A stretch of 64,000 bases of DNA from Candidatus Defluviilinea proxima (GTDB taxonomy: Bacteria; Chloroflexota; Anaerolineae; Anaerolineales; Villigracilaceae). The stretch's first letter is position 1. The number at the start of each line of letters is the position of its first letter. Where the stretch lies: NCBI GenBank assembly GCA_016721115.1, contig JADKIW010000001.1:8501-72500 (forward strand), in the 5' to 3' direction. The position numbers and the translations under genes are program-made. The notes under the pieces are model-generated. The model was not told where the DNA came from. It made no database searches and worked only from the letters and a program-made list of their open reading frames with translations. This document shows, piece after piece, positions 16,156 through 28,483 of this stretch.

Positions 16156-16171
16156 TTTGCGCTGGAACAAA
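16156..16171 (-). promoter_or_regulatory. Candidate Crp/Fnr operator, site 4
   Basis: On the minus strand TTTGTTCCAGCGCAAA, then GACGG, nearly identical to site 1. A TAGGAT box at 16134-16129 would start transcription near 16122, placing the site centre at about -41.5. It serves the DUF2249 gene. Confidence 0.6.
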
Positions 16172-16230
16172 CACAGATTTTCCTGTTCTCTGTCATGAGC
16201 GTCGATTGGGAGAGCTTTTCGATGGCAATT

Positions 16231-16833
16231 TCACTTGATGCTTGTTAAAAAATATGAATGTCCAGCACAAGACCGGCATAATGTAGTTCCTTCGTGCATC
16301 ACTTCCCGCTGATTGATGATCTCCTCACCACAGACTTCACACATTGCACGCTTCCCCGCCTGACCGATGATTTGCTTCACGGGAATAGTCAACTGCACCC
16401 ATTGCCAGTGAAACAGCAATTCATCGGGGATGTATTTATAACCGATGAGCTGTGCTTCCCACTTATTGCGAGCAGACGGGGCATATTCCCATGCTTGTTC
16501 GCGGGCGCTTACTCGTGGCACAACTCGGATAGCTTGTTCAGTGAGCGTGTCAATAAATGTGACAGCGGTCTTGCCATAATCTTCAATGCGCAGGGTGCGC
16601 CTGCCAACGTAACAGCCTGTCGCGGCGGAGATTCCGTCTACCAAACAGCCGTCTGTTTCAGAGATGGCTAGGAGACGTTTGTCAGATTGAGGCAAAGGAA
16701 TCTCGAGCAGGCGCCCAGCCAAAAGTCCGATACGAACGCCGAGTACTTGTCGAGGACAAATTTTGTGATGATGAGTCGCGCTGAGAGTCAGCAGGTCGTC
16801 AAGTTCGGGTATAGAAATCGGGGAAATTTCCAC
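16231..16833 (-). CDS. FmdE-like zinc-ribbon protein
   Basis: 200 aa. The N-terminal domain fits FmdE: HHKICPRQVLGVRIGLLAG, with His and Cys in the family positions, then ETDGCLVDGISAATGCYVGR. A C-terminal zinc ribbon has CEVCGEEI and CRSC. FmdE was named from a formylmethanofuran dehydrogenase cluster, but relatives occur with molybdenum enzymes generally. Here it follows two narK genes at the end of the nar operon, so a role in molybdenum cofactor supply or NarG maturation is plausible. Confidence 0.8.
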   Translation of the reverse strand: MEISPISIPELDDLLTLSATHHHKICPRQVLGVRIGLLAGRLLEIPLPQSDKRLLAISETDGCLVDGISAATGCYVGRRTLRIEDYGKTAVTFIDTLTEQAIRVVPRVSAREQAWEYAPSARNKWEAQLIGYKYIPDELLFHWQWVQLTIPVKQIIGQAGKRAMCEVCGEEIINQREVMHEGTTLCRSCAGHSYFLTSIK

Positions 16834-16856
16834 AATTCACCTATTCAATTAACTGC

Positions 16857-18197
16857 TCAGGCGGGGTCAGATGCGGCATCATGGAAATCCAGTTGGTGTT
16901 CCAATGTAGGCGAAGCCTTTTGCAGGAGACTCATCACCGTGATGTGCAACCAGCCAAAGCTGACGGCGGTGATCACGAACATGAGGAAGAATGTGGATTG
17001 AGGAATGAACGTCCATTTTTGAAAAGCGGCGAACATGGGCGGCAGGAAGAACCCACCGAGCGCGCCCAACATGCCGACCAACCCACCGACTGCGCCGACA
17101 TCTTTCGGAAAATATTCGGGGATATATTTGTACACGGCGGCTTTGCCAACGCCCATGCAGATGCCGACGATGAACACCCAAAAGGTGAACCAAGCAACGT
17201 TCATTGAAAATGCAAACGCTTCACGTTGACCGCTGGGATCAACACTGGTTGGAACATCGAGAACAATTTTCGCGCTGGGCAATGAGAGGAAGAAGCAAGC
17301 CACCAACATCACACCGAAGACCCAGTACATCATGCGGCGTGCGCCAAATTTATCGGAGAGATAGCCGCCCAATGGTCGCAAGAGGCTTGCGGGGAAAATG
17401 AACAACGCAGTCAACAATGCGGCGTGTTTCAATTCCAATCCGTATACGTCCACATAATATTTGGGGAGCCAGACCGAAAGCGCAACGTATGCGCCGAACA
17501 CCACCACGTAATACAAACTGAATCGCCAGACACGAACGTACTTCAACGGCTTAAGCATTTCTTTCATCGGGCGATCTGCGCCAGGTTTGATATCCTGTTT
17601 CGGCGTGAAGACCCAGATGGCAACGGCAGTGATGCTCAATAGGATGCAATACATAAACGGGACGAAGCGCCAACCGCCTGGGATGAATCCGCCTGCCAAG
17701 CCGACTGCTGGAACTGCGGCAATCAACGCGGGACCGATCAGCTTCGTCACAGATGCCCCAACATTTCCCGCGCCGAAGACTCCCAGTGCAAATCCTTGTT
17801 GCGTGCGTGGAAACCAGGCTGAGTTCCATGAAATGCCAATCGAGAAAGCGTTGCCTGCCATCCCAACGAAGAACGCCCAGATCATCAACTCGGTGTACGT
17901 GTTGGCTTGACTGACCATGTAGGATGGAACAATGGTCGCCAATACCAACAACGTGAAGACGATCCGTCCGCCAAAACGGTCAGCCAGAATGCCAAACAGC
18001 AGACGCCATAACGAGCCGTTCAAAATAGCAATGGCGGCGAGCCAGCTTAACTGTACGTCGGTCAACCCAAATTCCTTGCGGATCGGAATTCCCAATACGC
18101 CGAACATCAACCAGACGGCGAACATCAATGTAAAGCCGATGGTGGAAAGCATCAGGACGCTGGATTTATTTTTTTGATTTATATTTTCTGCGGTCAT
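16857..18197 (-). CDS. narK: NarK-type nitrate/nitrite transporter (MFS), copy 1
   Basis: 446 aa with twelve membrane helices. MFS motif (GILADRFGGR) lies between helices 2 and 3, and nitrate-signature Gly-rich stretches occur (FFVGMAGNAFSIGISWNSAW; FGAGNVGASVTKL). It moves nitrate in or exchanges nitrate for nitrite across the inner membrane. It lies downstream of a second narK with a 90-nt spacer that has alternative hairpins. Its short N-terminus and motifs are closer to the NarK1/NasA proton-symport type than to E. coli NarK, which is inference from reading. Confidence 0.9.
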   Translation of the reverse strand: MTAENINQKNKSSVLMLSTIGFTLMFAVWLMFGVLGIPIRKEFGLTDVQLSWLAAIAILNGSLWRLLFGILADRFGGRIVFTLLVLATIVPSYMVSQANTYTELMIWAFFVGMAGNAFSIGISWNSAWFPRTQQGFALGVFGAGNVGASVTKLIGPALIAAVPAVGLAGGFIPGGWRFVPFMYCILLSITAVAIWVFTPKQDIKPGADRPMKEMLKPLKYVRVWRFSLYYVVVFGAYVALSVWLPKYYVDVYGLELKHAALLTALFIFPASLLRPLGGYLSDKFGARRMMYWVFGVMLVACFFLSLPSAKIVLDVPTSVDPSGQREAFAFSMNVAWFTFWVFIVGICMGVGKAAVYKYIPEYFPKDVGAVGGLVGMLGALGGFFLPPMFAAFQKWTFIPQSTFFLMFVITAVSFGWLHITVMSLLQKASPTLEHQLDFHDAASDPA

Positions 18198-18230
18198 TAA
18201 TATATGTCTCTTTCAAAAATGAATGGGAAT

Positions 18231-18274
18231 CCGAAAGTTCTACTTTCGGTGTTTCCTGAAGTAGAACTTCAGGA
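18231..18274 (-). promoter_or_regulatory. Alternative hairpins between the two narK genes
   Basis: CCGAAAG/CTTTCGG (18231-18249) and TCCTGAAGT/ACTTCAGGA (18254-18274) each form a hairpin. AAGTTCTACTT (18235-18245) also pairs perfectly with AAGTAGAACTT (18259-18269), which would disrupt both. This could be a processing or attenuation signal setting the ratio of the two transporters. Confidence 0.4.
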
Positions 18275-18286
18275 GTCCGCAATCAA

Positions 18287-19624
18287 TTAGGATGGTTTTT
18301 CACAACCTTTGCGAGTGTAGTACCACCAGTTGATGGCGGTGGCGATGACGAAGAAAACTACGGTGCCGTAGAAAAATGGCAATGGAGAACCTGTGTTCGT
18401 GATCGAAGAACCGATCAGCGTGGAGAAGATGAACGGTCCATACGCCGCAATTGCCGCTGTCCAGCCGATGACGCCTGCGCTTTGACGGGGTGAGTCAGCG
18501 AAGATGATGGGATATTGTCTGAAGGTGGCGGCGTTGCCGATGCCTGTGAAGAGGAACAGGAACAACATGAAGGCGACGAAGAGCGTGAACTGATCCAATG
18601 AGGTCGGTGTAAACAAACCGAGGAACGCCATCGCCAGTGTGCCGATAATCAAGGCGATGCCTGTGATGTGTGTCAGAATGGCGCCGCCGTATTTGTCAGC
18701 AACGGGACCAAACACAATGCGAGCCAGTGAACCGATCAACGGACCGAGGAATGCGTATTTCAATGGGTCGGGTGCGCCTTCAAAAGACCCATAGAGTGAT
18801 TTAATCAACAGGGGAAAAGCAGCAGACAAACCTGAGAAAGAACCGAAGGTCATCACATAGGTGATCGTGCAAAACCACGTGTGCTTCATCCCGAAGATAT
18901 CCATCTGTTCTTTGAAAGAGGCTTTGATGGGCACACTCTTCAAATACATCCATGCCAGAACGCCCATGATGATGAGGAAGGGCACATAGATGAAAGCGGC
19001 GTTCTGAAGCCAGACGGACTTGGTCGCGTCTTTGACGGTCATGGTTTGTGAGCCGCCTGCCAATGTGCCGACAGCCGCAAAGCCGATGATCCACGGGGTG
19101 AGGAATTGGGTGAGGCTGACGCCGAAGTTGCCGATGCCCGCTTGAATGCCGAGCGCAGTACCTTGTAATTTTTTCGGGAAGAAGAAGCGTGTGCTGGGCA
19201 TGTAGGAGGAAAAGTCACCACCGCCGAAGCCCGCTGAAAACGCCAGCACCATGAACAACCAGAACGGCGTATTCGGATTCATCACTGCGAGACCGATACC
19301 GACGCAGGGAATTAATTTCAGGAATGTGGTGATGGTGATGACATGTCGCGAACCATATACTGGGATGAGGAACGTATGCAGGATGCGGAGCGTGCCGCCA
19401 GCCAGACCAGGCATTGCCGCCAGCCAGAATAATTGCATCGTGCTGAATTTGAATCCGATCTGTGGCATACGCACGACGATGCCGCTCATCATGAACCATG
19501 ATGCGAAGGATAAGGTCAATGCAAGCGTTGTGATGGTCAACGTGCGCCAGGCGATCTTACTGCCTGTCTCTTTCCAGAACTCGGGGTTTTCAGGTTCCCA
19601 TTTGGTAAGCCAGGTATTATCCAT
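18287..19624 (-). CDS. narK: NarK-type nitrate/nitrite transporter (MFS), copy 2
   Basis: 445 aa, twelve helices. The N-terminus (WLTKWEPENPEFWKETGSKI) matches the E. coli NarK N-terminal W-x-PE-P-FW pattern. The nitrate signature is visible in SAGFGGGDFSSYMPSTRFFF and GIQAGIGNFGVSLTQ. This copy is the likely nitrate/nitrite antiporter that removes nitrite from the cytoplasm, where NarG works. It follows narI with a 27-nt gap in the nar operon. Confidence 0.92.
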   Translation of the reverse strand: MDNTWLTKWEPENPEFWKETGSKIAWRTLTITTLALTLSFASWFMMSGIVVRMPQIGFKFSTMQLFWLAAMPGLAGGTLRILHTFLIPVYGSRHVITITTFLKLIPCVGIGLAVMNPNTPFWLFMVLAFSAGFGGGDFSSYMPSTRFFFPKKLQGTALGIQAGIGNFGVSLTQFLTPWIIGFAAVGTLAGGSQTMTVKDATKSVWLQNAAFIYVPFLIIMGVLAWMYLKSVPIKASFKEQMDIFGMKHTWFCTITYVMTFGSFSGLSAAFPLLIKSLYGSFEGAPDPLKYAFLGPLIGSLARIVFGPVADKYGGAILTHITGIALIIGTLAMAFLGLFTPTSLDQFTLFVAFMLFLFLFTGIGNAATFRQYPIIFADSPRQSAGVIGWTAAIAAYGPFIFSTLIGSSITNTGSPLPFFYGTVVFFVIATAINWWYYTRKGCEKPS

Positions 19625-19651
19625 TTTTGTTTGTCTCCGTGAAGTAGTAAG

Positions 19652-20329
19652 TTACGAACTGGCTTTCCGCCGAGTCCAGATGACGAGTTGGAAGCGCCGC
19701 CACAGATATGAGAGCGGGAAGGTTGCGATATGCACCAGTCTGCTGAACGGCATCAGCGCGAATAACAGGAAGCCCGTGAGGAAATGGAATTTATGCGCAA
19801 GCGGCATGGCTGTGACATATTGCGGTGCAGGTTGGAAAAAAGCCAGCGAGTTCATCCAGGGTGTGGCGGTATGCAGAAACCACGTCGCGCCCCAGCGATA
19901 GGCAAAGGCAAGCACGAGTCCAAAGAAGACCTGCCCGAACAACAAGCTCAAGATGATCCAGTCCACGGGCGTGGTGACAGCTCGAATTTTGGAATTGGTA
20001 AGCCGCCGATAGAGCATGATGCCTGCGCCGACCAAAGCCATGATGCCTAAAACTTTGCCAGCCAGTTCGGAGAGATAAAGCAATTCGGGTGTGCTGTGCA
20101 AAGCCGCCATCACTTTTGGAATGGCAAAGCCTGCCAGGTGGATGAACGTGGTCGGAAGGATGCCGTAGTGCCAGAGTGTGGAGCCCCAAAACTGCAAGTC
20201 GTTTTCGAGGAACTGTGAAGACAGGCTCGTGAATGAATATTGATTGGTCAGGTAACGATAGATCGTCCCGACGATCCCGATGGCAAGCGCCACATAAGGG
20301 AATACGACAAAAAGTAGAATATCAGTCAT
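19652..20329 (-). CDS. narI: Respiratory nitrate reductase gamma subunit NarI
   Basis: 225 aa, five membrane helices. Haem b ligands are visible: His in LWHYGILPTTFIHLAGF (helix 2) and in MPLAHKFHFLTGF and FSRLVHIATFP (helix 5 region). It oxidises quinol and passes electrons to NarH. It overlaps narJ by 8 bp, indicating translational coupling. Length and helix order are normal for the family. Confidence 0.95.
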   Translation of the reverse strand: MTDILLFVVFPYVALAIGIVGTIYRYLTNQYSFTSLSSQFLENDLQFWGSTLWHYGILPTTFIHLAGFAIPKVMAALHSTPELLYLSELAGKVLGIMALVGAGIMLYRRLTNSKIRAVTTPVDWIILSLLFGQVFFGLVLAFAYRWGATWFLHTATPWMNSLAFFQPAPQYVTAMPLAHKFHFLTGFLLFALMPFSRLVHIATFPLSYLWRRFQLVIWTRRKASS

Positions 20330-20876
20330 GACTCAATTCCTTTTCAGGGGTGCGGACAAGAAACAGTTGAAGCGCCGAGAGAAGCCCAAAGTATGGGTTC
20401 TCGGATTCCTCACCGAAGACTTTCAACATTTTTTCCAGCGCGGGCATGATGCCATCGTTGATCAACGCCTGACAGAACTCGTCCTGTCGGTTGGTTGCAT
20501 CTAATCCAATAAAACGCAGGACAACCGCCAGGTTGTCTGGCAATTCCTGCACAGCGGAGTAGCCGACGCCGTGATAGGCTTCGTTCAACTGCGCCATGAA
20601 GGCTCCGCGTTTATAACTTTCGCCAAACAACTGATACCCAAGATAGGGATAGCAGACGGGTTGCATGTCGAACGTGGTGGTGAACAGTTCCCGCATCTTT
20701 TCCAGGGACAGTTGGTCGAGCTTGCGAACGAATTTTTCCAACGCCTCAGCGGATTCGGGGGAAAGCGGCGTTAGTTGTTCGAGCAATCGTCCTGCCTGCT
20801 CTGTCATTTCGGAGGCAGGATATTCCAACAGCGCGGCGAACGAGTCAAATAACAAGGAGGTTGAATCTTTAGACAT
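20322..20876 (-). CDS. narJ: Nitrate reductase assembly chaperone NarJ
   Basis: 184 aa, all-helical TorD/NarJ fold. Typical stretches are FAALLEYPASEMTEQ at the N-terminus, then RELFTTTFDMQPVCYPYLGYQLFGESYKRG and LPDNLAVVLRFIG. It binds the NarG N-terminus during molybdenum cofactor and Fe-S insertion. It starts 3 nt after narH ends and overlaps narI. Confidence 0.93.
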   Translation of the reverse strand: MSKDSTSLLFDSFAALLEYPASEMTEQAGRLLEQLTPLSPESAEALEKFVRKLDQLSLEKMRELFTTTFDMQPVCYPYLGYQLFGESYKRGAFMAQLNEAYHGVGYSAVQELPDNLAVVLRFIGLDATNRQDEFCQALINDGIMPALEKMLKVFGEESENPYFGLLSALQLFLVRTPEKELSHD

Positions 20877-20879
20877 GGC

Positions 20880-22382
20880 TTACAAACCTCTCTGCGGACC
20901 CTGGCGTTTACCGAAGCCAGTCTCTGCCTTGCGTTGTTGCGGATCGTGCGTCTCTTCGATGTCGCCTTCACGGCTGTAGGGCGGGATGACAAACCGTTCC
21001 TGATACGTGGGCAGGGATGTCAGGCGATAGATGGCTTCCGCTTCTTCGGCGGTCATGCCCGCTTTAGCGAGCGCGGCGGCGGCTTGTTCGGTCGTCACAT
21101 CGCCGACAGTTTCAGCGCGTTTGTAGAGACGGACAGCGATCATTTTCTGATAGGACTTGATGACCAGTTCGTCATTCCCTGCCGCCAACGTGCGCGACAT
21201 GTAGCGGACAGGCACGCGGGCATTCTCCAGTGAACTGAACAGATCGGTTTCCACGCGCTGGGTGCCGTTTTCCTGAGTCGCATTGAGGACGGGCAGAAGC
21301 GGAGGCACATAGAACAACATGGGGAGCGTGCGGTATTCGGGATGAAGCGGCAGAGCCAGTTCCCATTCTTTGACGTAACGATACACGGGTGAGTTTTGAG
21401 CGGCGGTGATCACACCGTCGGGTATGCCGCTTTCTTTTGCGGCGGCAACAACTTTCGGGTCGTGAGGATCGAGGATCATCTCCCGCTGACGCTGGACGAG
21501 TTGCTCATCAGGCACTTTAAGGGCATCGGTAATCTGGTCTGCGTCATACAGCAAGACACCCAGATAACGGATACGTCCGACGCACGAATGGAAACAGGCG
21601 GGGGCTTGTCCCGTTTCGAGGCGCGGGTAGCACAGAATACATTTTTCAGATTTGCCAGTGGACCAGTTGTAGTAGGTCTTTTTATAAGGGCAAGCCGAGA
21701 CGCACATACGCCAGCCGCGACACTTGTCTTGATTGATCAGCACCACGCCATCTTCGGCGCGTTTATAGATCGCACCCGATGGACACGCCGCGCCACAAGC
21801 CGCATTCAAACAGTGGTTGCAGATGCGCGGCATATAAAAGTAAAAGAGTTGTTCGATGGAAAAGAGGCGTTGTTTTTCCTCCGCGCTCATGTTTTTGAGT
21901 AGTGGGTCATTGACCGCGTAAATATTCGAACCGCCGAGGTCGTCATCCCAGTTGGGACCTGATTCGATATCGATGGGCTTGCCGTCAATACGCGAGATGG
22001 GACGCGCCGTCGGCTGGTCATCGCCGAGCGGGGAATTGAACAGGTCGCTGTAGTTGTACGTCCACGGTTCGTAGTAATCATCCATCGTGGGCATGGCGGG
22101 GTTGGAAAACAAATTGCCGAATGTCTGCAAACGGTTTTGGAGTTTTAATTTCAGGGTGGGGTCCTTGGGCTTGTCCTCAAGTTCCCAGCCGCCGTGATAT
22201 TTTTCCTGGTCTTCCCATTGCGTGGGGAAACCGACGCCTGGCTTTGTCTCCACATTGTTCCACCACATATACTCCGCACCTTGACGGTCGGTCCAGATGT
22301 TTTTACAGGCGACACTGCATGTGTGACAGCCGATACATTTATCGAGATGGAATACCATTGAAACTTGTGATCGAATTTTCAT
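20880..22382 (-). CDS. narH: Nitrate reductase beta subunit NarH
   Basis: 500 aa, iron-sulfur electron-transfer subunit. Four Cys groups are visible: CIGCHTCSVACK at the N-terminus, CNHCLNAACGAACPSG, CRGWRMCVSACPYKK (Trp in place of a Cys, as in the [3Fe-4S] site of NarH) and CILCYPRLETGQAPACFHSC. It therefore should carry three [4Fe-4S] and one [3Fe-4S] cluster. No signal peptide, so it sits on the cytoplasmic side with NarG. It is separated from narG by an inserted lipoprotein gene, which is unusual. Confidence 0.96.
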   Translation of the reverse strand: MKIRSQVSMVFHLDKCIGCHTCSVACKNIWTDRQGAEYMWWNNVETKPGVGFPTQWEDQEKYHGGWELEDKPKDPTLKLKLQNRLQTFGNLFSNPAMPTMDDYYEPWTYNYSDLFNSPLGDDQPTARPISRIDGKPIDIESGPNWDDDLGGSNIYAVNDPLLKNMSAEEKQRLFSIEQLFYFYMPRICNHCLNAACGAACPSGAIYKRAEDGVVLINQDKCRGWRMCVSACPYKKTYYNWSTGKSEKCILCYPRLETGQAPACFHSCVGRIRYLGVLLYDADQITDALKVPDEQLVQRQREMILDPHDPKVVAAAKESGIPDGVITAAQNSPVYRYVKEWELALPLHPEYRTLPMLFYVPPLLPVLNATQENGTQRVETDLFSSLENARVPVRYMSRTLAAGNDELVIKSYQKMIAVRLYKRAETVGDVTTEQAAAALAKAGMTAEEAEAIYRLTSLPTYQERFVIPPYSREGDIEETHDPQQRKAETGFGKRQGPQRGL

Positions 22383-22426
22383 AATGTTATGTCCTATTTT
22401 GGTATGAATATTTCATGCGCTATTTT

Positions 22427-23410
22427 CTACGGTTGTTTAGGAAGCAACATGGCTGTATATACCCATTGGGGGTTTGGGGATAATGTCATCATTGGTATGG
22501 CGTCAGGAGCAGGATTCGAAATGCTGACAACAAAGACGAACTCTGTTCCTTCTGGAAAACTTGCTGCGGGAACATATTGCATCAAGTATCCTTTCTCGTC
22601 CATTTCTACAGTCCAGGAAGTTTGATAGTGATAATCATCAATTCCCCAGCCTAGCGAAGTGTAGAACAAAACCTCTACAATCTGAGATGGAGCAAAGCCA
22701 GCAAAAAAGATTTGCACATCATCGCCTTTTGCTAGTGATGTTGCACACATCGCCTCAAAATCCCTATAGACTCCGCCGCCGCCAACAAAAACTCGGGGGG
22801 CGTTGTTAATATTAAATTCACCAGTAGCTGTATAGCTGCTACTTGAAATGTCGAAAGCGTATTTTCCTGGCGATAATGTTTGGAGCGAATCCAGACAATA
22901 ACGTTCGCCTGGAACAACTTGCTGAACGAATGTATCGGCGCTTCCATCTGGCTTTCCAAGAGTAATGTCGATTGCTTTGGCTTCGTTCGATTCACCTGCC
23001 TCACACAGGAACAACACGGGATATTCGAGGTAAACGCCTGTAATCGCGGGCAAGTCTGGGTTTTTGATACAGGGTCCGCGTCCCCCACCATATGGACGCA
23101 GGATCGTTGTCTCTATGCTCATATTGTGTGGAAATGTAGCCGATGTTTGGAAAATATCACCAGGAAGCAACTCCACTTTGGGAAAATCAGGATACTCAGG
23201 AATTTCGATCGCCAGTGTGGGCGGCAAAGAGGTTGCTGTTGGAACTGGAACCGTTTGCGCAGAAATCGATGTTTCCTTCGGTGATTCTGTTTCTGCAGGC
23301 GGACTGCCAGGCGTAAAAGTCTGGCAAGCCAGGCTGATCATCGCCATCAATAAAACAGTCAGAAACAAAGGATTTTTCTTGATAATGCTCATAACGTTGT
23401 GTCTTTTCAT
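22427..23410 (-). CDS. Hypothetical lipoprotein inserted between narG and narH
   Basis: 327 aa (321 if the ATG at 23392 is used; neither start has a clear ribosome binding site). Lipoprotein signal with lipobox ISLACQ, then a Pro/Ser/Thr-rich linker (about 30-65) typical of this genome's lipoproteins. The rest is beta-rich with two repeated-looking halves (GERYCLDSLQTLSPGKYAFD; GVYRDFEAMCATSLAKGDDV). It appears more AT-rich than the flanking nar genes by eye. No family is recognised. Its product faces outside while NarGH faces inside, so it is unlikely to be a nitrate reductase subunit; it is probably an insertion. Confidence 0.7.
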   Translation of the reverse strand: MKRHNVMSIIKKNPLFLTVLLMAMISLACQTFTPGSPPAETESPKETSISAQTVPVPTATSLPPTLAIEIPEYPDFPKVELLPGDIFQTSATFPHNMSIETTILRPYGGGRGPCIKNPDLPAITGVYLEYPVLFLCEAGESNEAKAIDITLGKPDGSADTFVQQVVPGERYCLDSLQTLSPGKYAFDISSSSYTATGEFNINNAPRVFVGGGGVYRDFEAMCATSLAKGDDVQIFFAGFAPSQIVEVLFYTSLGWGIDDYHYQTSWTVEMDEKGYLMQYVPAASFPEGTEFVFVVSISNPAPDAIPMMTLSPNPQWVYTAMLLPKQP

Positions 23411-23475
23411 GTTGGCAAACCTACTAATCTTTGGCTATACTCTCGAATAAACCCGCAATGGCTAATTTCACGCCG

Positions 23476-27108
<3,633 letters not shown>

Positions 27109-27210
27109 AATGTCTCCTTGAAAACCCGATGGGGTTCCTTTATAAGGCTTGGCAAAACTCTGTTTTTTGACCACGGTCTGTGGTCAGTGGTTCTGCGCAA
27201 GTCTTGCTTT

Positions 27211-27792
27211 CTACTTCCTGATTTCCGCTTCGGCTTGCTTGACCAACGCCGCACGGACTCTCCGTAAACGGTTGCGATAGATAAACCCAAGTACGATAGC
27301 GGCGCCAATCGTGCCAAGAATGCTGATGCCGAACACCAACAGTTCCTTGTCCGCTTCGGGTTGCCCAACGGATGATTTCATGAAAGCGAGCAAGTCGGCT
27401 TGCTCCCCTTCTGTGAGGGGATCAGTTTCATATATAGGTTTCATCACTGGCGAGATGACCGATCCCGTATTCGAGAGAACGCCAACGATTTCCTCATCAC
27501 TGCGCTCTGTGGATACGTCGGTCAGGTTGGGTCCTAGCGCCCCGCCGCCAAGGATTCCGTTATCGCCCACGCTATGACATCCCATGCAGGGTGGACCTTC
27601 ATGCTCGAAGTGGGCATAGCCCATAAATAACTTCCGTCCGTTTTCAACATCCCCAGCCGCAATGGCTTCGGCGGAAGCAGGTTGGGCTATCTCTTGCTCA
27701 GGCGCGGCTCCGCACCCAACGAGCAAGAATAGAAGAAACACAATGGACAAGAGAGGTATTCGTTCTTTCAATTTGCCGTTTCTGTTTATCAT
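27211..27792 (-). CDS. Membrane-bound cytochrome c lipoprotein, first electron-transfer gene of nar operon
   Basis: 193 aa. Lipobox LLVGCG (Cys27), one c-type haem motif C69-M-G-C72-H73, candidate Met ligand in SPVMKPIY, and a C-terminal membrane helix (about 148-170) followed by a basic tail (RNRLRRVRAALVK). The haem domain is outside the membrane. Cytochromes c upstream of narG are known in some Nar operons, for example Thermus NarC, but that is a diheme protein and this one has a single haem. It may connect NarI to the periplasmic cytochrome pool. Confidence 0.85.
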   Translation of the reverse strand: MINRNGKLKERIPLLSIVFLLFLLVGCGAAPEQEIAQPASAEAIAAGDVENGRKLFMGYAHFEHEGPPCMGCHSVGDNGILGGGALGPNLTDVSTERSDEEIVGVLSNTGSVISPVMKPIYETDPLTEGEQADLLAFMKSSVGQPEADKELLVFGISILGTIGAAIVLGFIYRNRLRRVRAALVKQAEAEIRK

Positions 27793-27811
27793 GGGTTATG
27801 CAAACTCCTGG

Positions 27812-28201
27812 CTAACTGTTTTTGGATTTAGATCCGTTCGCTTCCTGTGTGCGGTTGGCACTGTTGCGAATGGTTTCAAGCAGATTGTCGCCGCGGGCGG
27901 GCAATGTGTGCGTGGAAACGATTCGAAAGACGTTCTCGCTCAGCCCCGTGCGGATCACAGAAAGTTCCGAGTATTGCTCGATAATGGATCTGGTCAATTC
28001 ATCCGCGGTCTCGCTCTGCAAGTTCTCATCCGCAATAACAACGACGGACGGCTTCGCTTCCAGCAATCGCTCACAAATATTCGGGTCGCCTAATTTCCAT
28101 GAACCGATCAGCTCAATATCTTTTTCTGTGCGCAAAATCATCTCCAGGCTTTCGCCGAAGAGGTTCGTAGAGCAGATCAACAGAACTCTATGCTTTGACA
28201 T
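27812..28201 (-). CDS. Stand-alone receiver-like protein
   Basis: 129 aa from the ATG at 28201; a TTG start at 28237 is possible. It resembles a CheY-type receiver fold: HRVLLICSTNLFGESLEMIL as beta1-alpha1 and KPSVVVIADENLQ as the beta3 phosphorylation loop. The acidic pair near the N-terminus of normal receivers is replaced by CS, so it is probably a pseudo-receiver. The C-terminal part (SELSVIRTGLSENVFRIVSTHTLP) keeps beta4-beta5 character. It is placed first in the nar operon with no output domain. It may bind the neighbouring NarX/NarL proteins. Confidence 0.65.
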   Translation of the reverse strand: MSKHRVLLICSTNLFGESLEMILRTEKDIELIGSWKLGDPNICERLLEAKPSVVVIADENLQSETADELTRSIIEQYSELSVIRTGLSENVFRIVSTHTLPARGDNLLETIRNSANRTQEANGSKSKNS

Positions 28202-28292
28202 GGTCGTATGTGATAAATAGAACAAAGTCTGCCCCAAGGTTAATTGGAATCACGGTGCAATCCCATCCTCCCCCATCCCGCAATTGGAATGA

Positions 28293-28322
28293 AAAAAGAG
28301 TGATTATCAAATCACTCTTTTT
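28293..28322. terminator. Bidirectional terminator between narL and nar operon
   Basis: AAAAAGAGTGATT and its complement around a 4-nt loop. A and T runs on both sides allow it to work in either direction; in the minus direction it ends the narXL unit. Confidence 0.75.
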
Positions 28323-28366
28323 CAAAAAGAATTAGTTCTTCTGGTATTAACTACTCAGCCACAGAT

Positions 28367-28465
28367 CATGTCGCTGCGAGGCGCTCTTGGTTTTGCCGAA
28401 GCAGTCTCCTCGTAATAAGAGATTGCTTCGGCGGGAAGAACAAAAGCCCGCCTCGCAACGACATG
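28367..28465. repeat. REP/MITE-like double palindrome
   Basis: Outer arms CATGTCGCTGCGAGGCG and CGCCTCGCAACGACATG (one mismatch) enclose inner arms GCCGAAGCAGTCTC and GAGATTGCTTCGGC. It is the same family as the element at 50037-50124 (GTCATTGCGAG, GAAGCAATCT). It is located just after the narL stop. Such GTCATTGCGAGG-type palindromes are known dispersed repeats in several bacterial groups. Confidence 0.75.
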
Positions 28466-28483
28466 CTGAATTGTTACTCTGCT

